Assembly: GCA_024636775.1 (NCBI GenBank)
Contig: JAGXGP010000077.1
Coordinates: 1-32,545, forward strand
Length of the DNA stretch: 32,545 nt
Direction: 5' to 3'
From: Hydrogenophilales bacterium
GTDB lineage: Bacteria; Pseudomonadota; Gammaproteobacteria; Burkholderiales; Thiobacillaceae
Shown: one piece after another, positions 17,223 to 26,062 of the stretch
Position numbering within the stretch: position 1 is the stretch's first letter
Layout of the letters: the number at the start of each line of letters is the position of its first letter
Made by a program: the position numbers and the translations under genes
Notes under the pieces: model-generated
Seen by the model: the letters and a program-made list of their open reading frames with translations, nothing else
The model's database searches: none
What the model was told of the DNA's origin: nothing

Positions 17223-18665
17223 ATGGCTTCGCCCAACCCACAGAACACCCCCCGCATGCAAACAGAAGTCAAAGAAACCCCCCAGTACGCCATCGTGGCC
17301 TCGGTTCAATTGCCGGGGGTGACTGATATGGAGTTCGAAGCGTCGCTGACCGAGCTACGCGAGCTGGCCAAGACGCTGGGTTTCACGGTTGTCCGCACGT
17401 TTACGCAGAAACGCTCCGGGTTCGACTCGACGGCGTATCTGGGGGTGGGCAAGCGGCAGGAGATTCGCCATTTTGTGGGGGGTGAATCAGACGATGAGGT
17501 CGAGCCGGATGCCGATGCCGGGACGCTGAGTCCAGCGTATCGCCTTTCCAACGTGATGGATGACCTGGAAGACGCACCCGCACAGGTGTCGGATGTTCCG
17601 ATCGATGTGATCTTTGTTGACCACGAAATCTCGCCGTCGCAGGCGCGCCACCTCGAAAACGAGGTCGGCTGCCAGGTGATGGATCGCACCATGGTCATTC
17701 TCGAAATTTTCCACCGCAACGCGCGCTCGCCCGCTGCGCGCGCGCAGGTGGAGATTGCGCGCCTAGGCTACCTGGCGCCGCGCTTGCGCGAGGCAGCCAA
17801 GCTGGCGGGGCCGCAGGGGCGGCAGCGTAGCGGGGTGGGCGGGCGAGGCGCCGGCGAGTCGAACACCGAACTCGACAAGCGCAAGATCCGCGACCGCATT
17901 TCCGAGCTGCAGAAGGAGATCGTTGCGATGGACGCGGATCGCAAGACGCAGCGCGCACGCCGGCAGGGGCACCAAAGCCTCGCCAGCGTGGCGCTGGTGG
18001 GCTATACCAACGCGGGCAAATCCACCCTGATGCGCACGCTCACAGGCAGCGAAGTGCTGGTCGCCAACAAGCTGTTTGCGACGCTCGACACCACCGTGCG
18101 CACGTTGTTTCCCGAGACCGTTCCGCGCGTGCTGGTCAGCGATACGGTGGGCTTCATCAAGAACCTGCCGCACGGGCTGGTGGCGTCGTTCAAGTCGACG
18201 CTGGAAGAGGCGCTGGATGCGTCGCTGCTGCTGCATGTCATCGACGCCAGCGATCCCGGCTTCGAGCGGCAGATCGATGCCACCGAACATGTGCTGACCG
18301 AGATCGAGGCGCAGGACGTGCCGCGTATCCGCATTTTCAACAAGATCGACCACGTTGGCGACGCTGCAGCGCAAGCCGAGCGCGAAGCCGCGCTACGCCT
18401 TGAATACCCCGGTTGCATCGTGATGAGCGCGCGCAACCCGGATGACGTGGTGAAGTTGCATCTGGCAATCCTCGCGTTTTTTCAGAAAGGTCTGGTTGAA
18501 GCCGAGTTGTTTTTGCCGTGGTCGGCACAGCAACTGCGGGGCGAAATATTCTCGCGCTGCCAGGTACTGGAAGAGCGCGCCGAGGAAGAAGGGGCTTTTT
18601 TCAGCGTCCGCGTCGATCAGGCTGACCTCGATAACCTGCGTGAGCAGTTGGCGCAGGTAGGCTGA
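17223..18665 (+). CDS. hflX: HflX-type ribosome-associated GTPase
   Basis: VALVGYTNAGKSTLMRTLTG, DTVGFIKNLPHGLVASFKSTLEEA, FNKIDHVG, GAGESNTELDKRKIRDRI. Confidence 0.92.
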   Translation: MASPNPQNTPRMQTEVKETPQYAIVASVQLPGVTDMEFEASLTELRELAKTLGFTVVRTFTQKRSGFDSTAYLGVGKRQEIRHFVGGESDDEVEPDADAGTLSPAYRLSNVMDDLEDAPAQVSDVPIDVIFVDHEISPSQARHLENEVGCQVMDRTMVILEIFHRNARSPAARAQVEIARLGYLAPRLREAAKLAGPQGRQRSGVGGRGAGESNTELDKRKIRDRISELQKEIVAMDADRKTQRARRQGHQSLASVALVGYTNAGKSTLMRTLTGSEVLVANKLFATLDTTVRTLFPETVPRVLVSDTVGFIKNLPHGLVASFKSTLEEALDASLLLHVIDASDPGFERQIDATEHVLTEIEAQDVPRIRIFNKIDHVGDAAAQAEREAALRLEYPGCIVMSARNPDDVVKLHLAILAFFQKGLVEAELFLPWSAQQLRGEIFSRCQVLEERAEEEGAFFSVRVDQADLDNLREQLAQVG

Positions 18666-19329
18666 TCACCGACGACATGAGCGAGAAATAGCGGTTGAGA
18701 AAACGCACCACGGCATCCGGAGACAGCCCTTCGCATAGTTCGGTAAAGTCGGCCAGGTCGGAGAAAAAAACCGTCATCACGCGGCGCTCGCCGCCTTCTT
18801 CCTGCTCGCGGTTGGCCAGCAGGTCGTGCACGATGCGGGGGTCCAGATACTGGCCGAAGGTTTCCTTGATGCGCTCTTTTTCACGCAGGCCCGCCACCAT
18901 GCGGTTGAACGATTGCGCCAGGCTGGCAAGTTCATCCGTGGTCTTGAAGTGAATCTCCACCGCCAGGTCGCCTCGCTTAACGGCACGGGTGCCGCTCATC
19001 AAACGTCGGTTCGGCGCCACCATTTGCACCGCCGCCAGCTCACGTTCGGCCATTGAGGCCAGGTCTTTAAAGGCTTCGAGTTCATCCGGGGTGAGATTGC
19101 GAGGTTGATGGTCGATGATGCACAGCGTGCCCAGCGCTTGCCCGTTCCAGTTGAACCATTGACGGTTTGCGTCGACCAGGCTGACCAGCGCGATCGGCAC
19201 CCGAAACATCCACCTCGCCATCCGCGTCAGGCGATCAAACCGTTCCTCGGCCGAGGTGTCGAGAATGTCCAGCGACCGAAGCGTTTCCAGCCGACAGAAT
19301 TCATCTTGCGGGAGATCGGGTGTCTTCAC
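18601..19329 (-). pseudogene. Truncated GAF-HAMP-class III nucleotidyl cyclase remnant
   Basis: GAF start (LVSLVDANRQWF) jumps to GAF end (GQALGTLCIIDHQPRNLTPDE); HAMP-like segment without a TM helix; cyclase domain (MTVFFSDLADFTELCEGLSPDAVVRFLNRYFSLMSSVI) ends abruptly at the hflX 3' end. Confidence 0.7.
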
Positions 19330-19530
19330 GATTGGCCCCTGGTTCCAACATTAGCGTGGCGGACGCTTGTGCCTGGCAGGCTACTCGACTGAAATCGGGT
19401 TGGCGCGAAGTGAATGGGTACAGCCAGATCTTGAATGCGCCAACCGAATGCTATTTATAGCAGAGGGGCATTGTTGTGTTTTTCGCATGAAGCCTCTAGC
19501 AGATAACCGTGGCTCCTCTCGGTGTGCGGG

Positions 19531-19787
19531 TTAGCGTTGTTGCGCTGCTTCTGAAACGCACGCTGCGCTGACATTGTGCGCGGCCAGTTCCCGTTTGATC
19601 CATTCGATAAAGACTTTGGTTCGGGCGGGTTGGCGTCGCTCACCTTGCTGACATCAACCATGAAATATTCCGTGTCGCCAAAACTGCTGGATGGGATGAA
19701 CTTGTGCTGCTGGTAATTCAGCACCATGCGTTCGCCTTCTGAATAAACCCAGTTACAGGGATAGCCAGGTCCATTCCACTCGGGCAC
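19531..19787 (-). pseudogene. Frameshifted 3' remnant of a LysR-type regulator gene
   Basis: One frame reads ERMVLNYQQHKFIPSSSFGDTEYFM; the other reads QPARTKVFIEWIKRELAAHNVSAACVSEAAQQR-stop, typical of a LysR effector-domain end. Confidence 0.55.
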
Positions 19788-20018
19788 ACTTCAGCTGATG
19801 GCTACGCGCATTACGTACTGACCGCTTTCAGCATGTTGACGTGCACTGTGGGCACGCCCGCGCACCTGACTTCGTAGGCGGAAATGGGGGTCCGCTTACT
19901 TCTCTGACAGCAGAGGACAAACTGGCACTTCTGTAATAAAACCGCTTTAATGCAAACACCCCCGTTCACACTGCGGGCGTGGTTTATCACTCACTTGAAT
20001 TCACTTTGGGAGAAATCG

Positions 20019-20408
20019 ATGTTTGACCCAGTCAGCATTCCTTATGGCAGCAAGATGCTCTTCAATGCCGTCAAACTCAAACCTGGCGTAACCATCAGCG
20101 ACATAGAACTCGCGCTGGGCGAAATGTGCCACGTTGTAAAAGAAACCTACGGTAATGAAGACGGCGGCTTTATTGCAGGCCAAGTGTTTAAGTACGACGG
20201 CTTCATCAGCCAGGAGGGTTCCATCGACTCGATGAAGGCGCCTGACTACGACGTCGCCATCGTCACCTACTGGGCCTCATTCGAACAACATGAAAAATCC
20301 CACGCGGATAAGACTTTCAATGAGAAATTCAAAGCCGTGGGCGATATGTGCAGCGATAGCACCGAGCTGGGGTTCAGCATGCTGTGGCAGGGCGTGCCCG
20401 AGCATTGA
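20019..20408 (+). CDS. Conserved hypothetical protein, possibly dimeric alpha/beta-barrel-like
   Basis: MFDPVSIPYGSKMLFNAVKLKPGVTISDIELALGEMCHVVKET...AIVTYWASFEQHEKSH; start placed at 20019. Confidence 0.55.
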   Translation: MFDPVSIPYGSKMLFNAVKLKPGVTISDIELALGEMCHVVKETYGNEDGGFIAGQVFKYDGFISQEGSIDSMKAPDYDVAIVTYWASFEQHEKSHADKTFNEKFKAVGDMCSDSTELGFSMLWQGVPEH

Positions 20409-20418
20409 TTATTCGGGT

Positions 20419-21828
20419 TTAGGGCGAGGATGGTTGCGCATTTCTGAACTCGTCACTGGCTAGTTGGCGGTTGGCCAAATCCAGATCGGCCGAAAGCTGG
20501 CGCATGTGCGCACGGTCTTTGTCGCTATCCAGCTTCATCTGCGCCATGCGTTGCGCCGCCACCAGGCGGGTTCGCAAGGTTATTGCGTTGATGGTGCTCG
20601 ACACATACCCGTCCGCACCACTTTCGTAAGCCCGGATTGAATGCTCTACATTCTTCTGGTCATCCATCAGCAGGATGTAGACGCCTTGGCCTTCACCGGT
20701 TTGGCGTAGTGTCTGGCACAGGGCCAAGCCATCCATCTGTTTGAGATTGCAATGGGCGATGATGACGTGAGGCATCACTTTCAGCACCATCGCCATGGCG
20801 GCATGACCATCGTTGACGGCATAGACGGCATGGTTGCCGTCTTCTGCCAGCATCGCGATGGTTTTGCGGCGGGTGAATTCGTTGCTGTCGGCCACCACGA
20901 TGCGCAGCGATGAGGTGTTTTTCGCGGTTGACTCATTTTCCAGGGCGAACTCGGCAAAGGAGGGCAAGGGCTCGGTATGAATTTGCAGCAAAGTGCCCCA
21001 GTCATGCCATTCGGAAATGACGTCATCGATTAGGTTGGCGGCGTCTTCAGTCGAGATGTCGAGCTTGGCCGCTTGCGTTAGCCATACCTGGGTCAATTGC
21101 GGGCGTTGATCCGCATCGCATAGCGCGAGGTCGGCCAGCCAATGCGCCAGGCGCAGCATCATGATCAGGCTGTTGGTGCGTGAGTCATGAATGTTGTCAG
21201 AATGATTCGGTCCTTCGTAAAGCGCCATCGGCTGGGTGAATACGCCGGGGACCCCCCAGTCTGCCAACATGGTGCTACCCAGTTCGATATGGTCAGTTTC
21301 CAGATGGGTGGCTTCAAGCGCAGTCAGAGACTGTGTGGGGTTGGCCTGATAGGCCGTTAGCACGTCGCTGTAATGCTGAGGATAAAGGGTGGCCAGGGCC
21401 AGTTGGCCAATTTGTGCCAGTAATCCGCAGATGAACAACTCACTCGATTCGCCCACGCGAACACGCGTGGCAAGTGCCTGCATGGACAGCGCCATCAGGA
21501 GCGAATGCGACCAGTATTTTGGATAGTCAAACGCGGTGCATCCGCCGTCACGATACTGGTCGATCAGTGAAAACCCCAATGCAAGCTGGCACACCGACTT
21601 GACGCCTTTGCGCGCGACCGCTTCCTGCACCGACACCACCGGGCGCGAGCTCTGCGAGGCGCTGTTGGCCAGCTTGATCAGGCGGCTGGACAAGGAAGGG
21701 TCGGTTTGTATTGCCAGGGCAATCTCGCCCAGTGTCACATCTTCGCGCTTGGATAAGGCCAGTACGGCCAGCGCAACGCCTTTGGGGCTGGGCAGCTGGT
21801 CATTAATGGGGTGCAGATTGGGTTGCAT
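20419..21828 (-). CDS. HDOD-domain protein with C-terminal degenerate receiver domain
   Basis: HDOD-like region (LPSPKGVALAVLALSKREDVTLGEIALAIQTDPSLSSRLIKLANSA); receiver-like region SLRIVVADSNEFTRRKTIAML...GADGYVSS. Confidence 0.85.
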   Translation of the reverse strand: MQPNLHPINDQLPSPKGVALAVLALSKREDVTLGEIALAIQTDPSLSSRLIKLANSASQSSRPVVSVQEAVARKGVKSVCQLALGFSLIDQYRDGGCTAFDYPKYWSHSLLMALSMQALATRVRVGESSELFICGLLAQIGQLALATLYPQHYSDVLTAYQANPTQSLTALEATHLETDHIELGSTMLADWGVPGVFTQPMALYEGPNHSDNIHDSRTNSLIMMLRLAHWLADLALCDADQRPQLTQVWLTQAAKLDISTEDAANLIDDVISEWHDWGTLLQIHTEPLPSFAEFALENESTAKNTSSLRIVVADSNEFTRRKTIAMLAEDGNHAVYAVNDGHAAMAMVLKVMPHVIIAHCNLKQMDGLALCQTLRQTGEGQGVYILLMDDQKNVEHSIRAYESGADGYVSSTINAITLRTRLVAAQRMAQMKLDSDKDRAHMRQLSADLDLANRQLASDEFRNAQPSSP

Positions 21829-21999
21829 ATTCAGTCAACCTGTTGAAGGGTAGTCGCCAGGCATGGCGGTGATTCGGCTATCCATTGATCAATCGACCTG
21901 TGCCCGGGTTTATGAAGGTGCCTCGGGACAATTTTTTTGTGTGAGCCCTCCCCCTGGGTGTGAGTGAGACTTCAATTCTAGGCAGGTTTCACAACCCAC

Positions 22000-22015
22000 G
22001 CACCAATTTGCTGCA
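22000..22015 (+). promoter_or_regulatory. Candidate NtrC site upstream of nasA
   Basis: GCACC-AATTT-GCTGCA, one mismatch to GCACC-N5-GGTGCA; about 100 bp upstream of the sigma-54 element. Confidence 0.5.
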
Positions 22016-22110
22016 TGTCCTCCCGTCCGTGCACTGCGGTTGAGCGCAGGGGCCACGCAGCCGCTGCGCCATTCTCGACAAGTCATTGAAATGATTGCGT
22101 TGTGCTGTGC

Positions 22111-22126
22111 TGGCACAGACCCTGCT
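22111..22126 (+). promoter_or_regulatory. Candidate sigma-54 promoter for nasA
   Basis: TGGCACAGACCCTGCT, 15/16 fit to TGGCAYRN4TTGCW with correct GG-N10-GC spacing. Confidence 0.65.
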
Positions 22127-22150
22127 GACAGACAGGGACTAGGAGCGGTT

Positions 22151-24841
22151 ATGTCTGTTGTTTCATCTGTCTGTTGTTATTGCGGCACCGGTTGCGGGGT
22201 GTTGATCGAGTCGGACGCGGGGAAGATTACCGGTGTGCGCGGCGACCCCGCGCATCCGGCCAACCTGGGCAAGCTGTGCACCAAGGGCGCGACGTTGGCC
22301 TTGTCGGCGCAGGCGTCGGGCCGTGCGCTGTATCCCGAGTTACGTGCCGACAAGGCATCGCCGCGCCAGCGTGTGAGCTGGGACGCGGCGCTGGATCATG
22401 CGGCTGACAAATTCGCCGCGATCATTCGCGAGCATGGGCCGGACGCGGTGGGATTTTATATTTCGGGCCAATTGCTGACCGAGGATTACTACGTCTTCAA
22501 CAAGCTCGCCAAGGGCTTGATCGGCACCAATAATATCGACACCAATTCACGCTTGTGCATGTCCAGTGCGGTGTCGGGTTACAAGGTCACCTTGGGCGCG
22601 GACGCACCGCCGGGCTGTTACGATGATATCAATCATGCAGGCACACTGTTCATCACCGGGTCGAACACAGCGTTTGCGCATCCGATCCTGTTTCGTCGCA
22701 TCGAGGCTGCGCGCAAGGCCAATCCCAACCAAAAACTGATCGTGGTGGACCCGCGCCGCACCGACACCGCGGTGGAGGCCGATCTGCATCTGGCGATTTT
22801 GCCGGGTACGGATGTCGCGCTGTATCACGCCATGCTGAACGTGATGCTGTGGGAAGAACTGATCGACCGCGATTACATTGCCGCCCACACCGAAGGCTGG
22901 GCGCAGCTGCGCGAAACCGTGCGCGAATACACGCCTGAGAAAGCCGCCACGATTTGTGGCGTGGCGGCCGCCGATATCGTGCAGGCCGCGCGCTGGTTCG
23001 CCGCCGGGCCGACACTGTCGCTGTACTGCCAGGGTCTGAATCAATCGACCTGTGGCGTCGACAAGAACGCGACGCTGATCAACCTGCATCTGGCTACGGG
23101 AAATATTGGCAAGCCGGGCGCGGCGCCGTTGTCGCTCACCGGGCAACCCAATGCCATGGGCGGGCGCGAAGTGGGTGGCATGGCCAATCTGCTGTCGGCA
23201 CATCGCGACATGAACAACCCCGAACATCGCGCCGAAGTCGCCCGGCTGTGGGGCGTGGCGTCCGTGCCCGAGCAACCCGGCAAGACCGCAGTGGAAATGT
23301 TCGAGGCGGTGCGCAAGGGTGAAATCAAGGCGTTGTGGATTGCTTGCACCAACCCCGCGCAATCCTTGCCCAACCAGAAGCTGGTGCAGGAAGCCTTGCA
23401 GGCTGCGGAATTCGTGGTGGTGCAGGAAGCGTTTATTGATACCGAAACGGTGCAGTTCGCCGACCTGTTGCTGCCTGCTGCAGCGTGGGGCGAGCGCGAG
23501 GGAACGCTGACCAATTCTGAACGGCGCATTTCGCATGTGTGCGCGGCTGTTTCTCCGCCAGGTGAGGCGCGTCCCGATTACCAGGCGGTGGTCGAATTCG
23601 CGTGGAAGCTCGGCGCTGCGCTGGGGCAGGATGGCAAGCGGCTGTTTCCCTATGTGTGTCCCGAAGATATATTCAATGAACATCGCGAATCAACCCGTGG
23701 CCGCGATCTCGATATCACCGGCTTAAGCTACGCCATGCTCGACGCCAGCCCACAACAATGGCCGTTGCCGGAAGGCACCTCTGCGGACCAAGCGCGCCTG
23801 TATGCAGACGGCGTGTTTCAGACGCCTAGCGGCCGGGCGCAATTTCACAACGCGACGTATTGTCAGGTGTCCGAGCCGACCGATGCGCGCTTTCCGTTCC
23901 ATCTGAATACCGGACGCTTGCGCGACCAGTGGCATGGCATGAGCCGTACCGGTCTGGTGTCGCGGCTGTATGCCCACGTCGAAGAACCGCTGCTGTCGAT
24001 GAACGGCAAGGACATGGAGCGCCGCAAGATGCAGGACGGCGATCTAGTGCGGGTCAAAAGCCGGCGTGGCAGCCTTGTCATCAAGGTGCAGGCCAGTGAT
24101 GAATTACGGAGCAGCCAGATCTTCATGCCCATGCACTGGGGTGGGCGCTTCATGGCCGGAATGGGGGTGAATGCGTTAACGCTTGACGCGTTTGATCCGG
24201 TCTCAAAACAACCCGAACTCAAGCATGCTGCGGTGCAGGTGGAAAAGGTCACGCTGCCGTATCGGCGCACGATCATGCGACGGGGTGATGGGGCGACCTT
24301 GCTACGGCTTGCGCAGCCTTTTATCGCGCACTTTGACTACGCCACCGCTACCCTCACTGGGCGTGACAACAGTGTGCTGGTGTTTGAGACGGCGGGTGAA
24401 GGTCCGCTGGCCGAATCACTGGTGCAGGAAATGGACATCGCGTTTGGGCTGGATGATCCGTTGCTGACGATGAACTACCAGGATGCACGTCGCGGCATCT
24501 GGAAAAAAGCGCGGGTGGAAGACGGCGTGATTACCGGCGCGCGTCTCTCCGGCGAAACCGCCGCACGTGACTGGCTCAAGCGCCTGATTGCCGATGGTGC
24601 ACCGGCCATGGCGGTGCGGAACTGGCTGCTGGCACCGGTTGAACAACCGCCGGACGGACAAGCTGGACGGGGTCGAGTTGTATGTAATTGTCTCAACGTG
24701 GCCGAGCCCGACATCGTCGCGGCGATTGCCGGCGGCGCGGATCTTGCCGCGCTGCAGTTCACGCTTAAATGCGGCACCGAATGCGGCTCGTGTGTGCCGG
24801 AGCTGAAACGCATGCTTGCCACAAATCGGGTGGCCGTATGA
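22151..24841 (+). CDS. nasA: Assimilatory nitrate reductase catalytic subunit with C-terminal BFD-like [2Fe-2S] domain
   Basis: CCYCGTGCGVLIES...GKLCTKG 4Fe-4S/molybdopterin N-terminus; NSRLCMSSAVSGY; C-terminal VVCNCLNV...CGTECGSCVPELKR. Start at 22151 with AGGAG at 22141. Confidence 0.93.
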   Translation: MSVVSSVCCYCGTGCGVLIESDAGKITGVRGDPAHPANLGKLCTKGATLALSAQASGRALYPELRADKASPRQRVSWDAALDHAADKFAAIIREHGPDAVGFYISGQLLTEDYYVFNKLAKGLIGTNNIDTNSRLCMSSAVSGYKVTLGADAPPGCYDDINHAGTLFITGSNTAFAHPILFRRIEAARKANPNQKLIVVDPRRTDTAVEADLHLAILPGTDVALYHAMLNVMLWEELIDRDYIAAHTEGWAQLRETVREYTPEKAATICGVAAADIVQAARWFAAGPTLSLYCQGLNQSTCGVDKNATLINLHLATGNIGKPGAAPLSLTGQPNAMGGREVGGMANLLSAHRDMNNPEHRAEVARLWGVASVPEQPGKTAVEMFEAVRKGEIKALWIACTNPAQSLPNQKLVQEALQAAEFVVVQEAFIDTETVQFADLLLPAAAWGEREGTLTNSERRISHVCAAVSPPGEARPDYQAVVEFAWKLGAALGQDGKRLFPYVCPEDIFNEHRESTRGRDLDITGLSYAMLDASPQQWPLPEGTSADQARLYADGVFQTPSGRAQFHNATYCQVSEPTDARFPFHLNTGRLRDQWHGMSRTGLVSRLYAHVEEPLLSMNGKDMERRKMQDGDLVRVKSRRGSLVIKVQASDELRSSQIFMPMHWGGRFMAGMGVNALTLDAFDPVSKQPELKHAAVQVEKVTLPYRRTIMRRGDGATLLRLAQPFIAHFDYATATLTGRDNSVLVFETAGEGPLAESLVQEMDIAFGLDDPLLTMNYQDARRGIWKKARVEDGVITGARLSGETAARDWLKRLIADGAPAMAVRNWLLAPVEQPPDGQAGRGRVVCNCLNVAEPDIVAAIAGGADLAALQFTLKCGTECGSCVPELKRMLATNRVAV

Positions 24842-24869
24842 ATGTCATATATTTGATGTGTGACCAGCC

Positions 24870-25835
24870 ATGAACTACGCCACCCTCATTCGCCAGATCG
24901 AAACCGGCGAGGCCATCGACTTTACCGAGGCACGCGCGCTGGGTGCCGCCTTGCTCGACGGTGGCGTGCCGGAACTGGAAACCGCAGCGTTTCTGGTCGC
25001 CTTCAATCAGCATGATCCGGGACCGGATGCCTGGCTGGGTTTGCATGCCGCACTCTCTGAGCGTCTACCGGATTTGGCGGCACCGCCTGGACCTTATCGC
25101 ACTGTGGTGCTGCCGGCTTATCATGGCGTGCGCGCGCTTCCACATCTCACGCCGTTGCTGGCGCTGCTGCTGAAAAGTTTTGGCGTGCCGGTGCTGATAC
25201 ATGGTGTGCTCGAGGGCGGCGGGGGCGTGGCGGCAGCCTATGTGCTGCGCGAGCTGGGCATCATGCCGTGCAGCACCACGGCGCAGGTCAATGCGGGACT
25301 GCGCGATGAGGGCCTGGCATTTGCGCCAGTGGCCTTGCTGAATCCGGGGCTGGCATCCTTGCTGGCGTTACGTGGGCGTCTTGGTATCGATGGCTGGGTG
25401 ACGCGGTTGGTGATCATGGCCGATGTGCTAGGCGAGCGCTCGGTTCGGGTCACGCCGACTTCGTCTGCGAAAGACCTGGCCATGATGCGTGAGGTGCTGC
25501 AGGCGCTGGGTGGCCATGCGCTGCTGATGCAGGGCTGCGAGGGCGAAGCATTTGCCAATCCGTTTCAACGGCCTGACATGATGCTGGTGCAGGACGGGCA
25601 GGTGCAGCAACTATACGACGCACAATCGACATCTTCTCCGTTGGCCAATCTGCCCGCGCTTGATGCGCGTGCGACGGGCGCCTGGACCAGCGAGGTGTTA
25701 CACGATCACCTGTCGCTGCCCTTGCCGATCCGCAATCAATTGGCCGCGTGCCTGTATGGTGCGGGCTACACCGAAGACCTCAATCAGGCACGCGCGATTA
25801 CCGCGATCAACGGCTTCGGTCGGGTGGCTGCGTAG
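24870..25835 (+). CDS. ybiB: TrpD2/YbiB-like (anthranilate phosphoribosyltransferase-like) protein
   Basis: LIRQIETGEAIDFTEARALGAALLDGGVPELETAAFLVAF; VLIHGVLEGGG; directly downstream of nasA. Confidence 0.75.
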   Translation: MNYATLIRQIETGEAIDFTEARALGAALLDGGVPELETAAFLVAFNQHDPGPDAWLGLHAALSERLPDLAAPPGPYRTVVLPAYHGVRALPHLTPLLALLLKSFGVPVLIHGVLEGGGGVAAAYVLRELGIMPCSTTAQVNAGLRDEGLAFAPVALLNPGLASLLALRGRLGIDGWVTRLVIMADVLGERSVRVTPTSSAKDLAMMREVLQALGGHALLMQGCEGEAFANPFQRPDMMLVQDGQVQQLYDAQSTSSPLANLPALDARATGAWTSEVLHDHLSLPLPIRNQLAACLYGAGYTEDLNQARAITAINGFGRVAA

Positions 25836-25858
25836 TTTTCGTGCACGGTTTGCGGGCG

Positions 25859-25875
25859 AGCACCTTGATGGTGCA
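25859..25875 (+). promoter_or_regulatory. Candidate NtrC site upstream of nirB
   Basis: AGCACC-TTGAT-GGTGCA, 11/12 match to TGCACC-N5-GGTGCA. Confidence 0.7.
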
Positions 25876-25949
25876 GGTTTCGGTAATCCGTTTCAGTTAT
25901 AAATCCACAATCCCTTTGTAAACAGGCCTTCCAGGCAATATTAGCTGTC

Positions 25950-25965
25950 TGGCATAAAGGTTGCT
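25950..25965 (+). promoter_or_regulatory. Candidate sigma-54 promoter for nirB
   Basis: TGGCATAAAGGTTGCT, full match to TGGCAYRN4TTGCW. Confidence 0.8.
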
Positions 25966-26006
25966 TTCTTAAGGGGGAAGGGTGCGCGTCGCCCGCAGAG
26001 GTCGTC

Positions 26007-26028
26007 GACCGCAGTAACGACTGCGGTC
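26007..26028 (+). promoter_or_regulatory. 5' leader hairpin upstream of nirB
   Basis: GACCGCAGT-AACG-ACTGCGGTC, 9-bp stem, between the predicted TSS and the nirB ATG. Confidence 0.55.
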
Positions 26029-26062
26029 ATCAAGTTCAAGTCTTAATGTTTGGAGTAGTGGG

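Noticed and set aside
22547-23683. 378-aa minus-strand ORF
   Set aside because: Antisense to nasA; no recognisable motifs.
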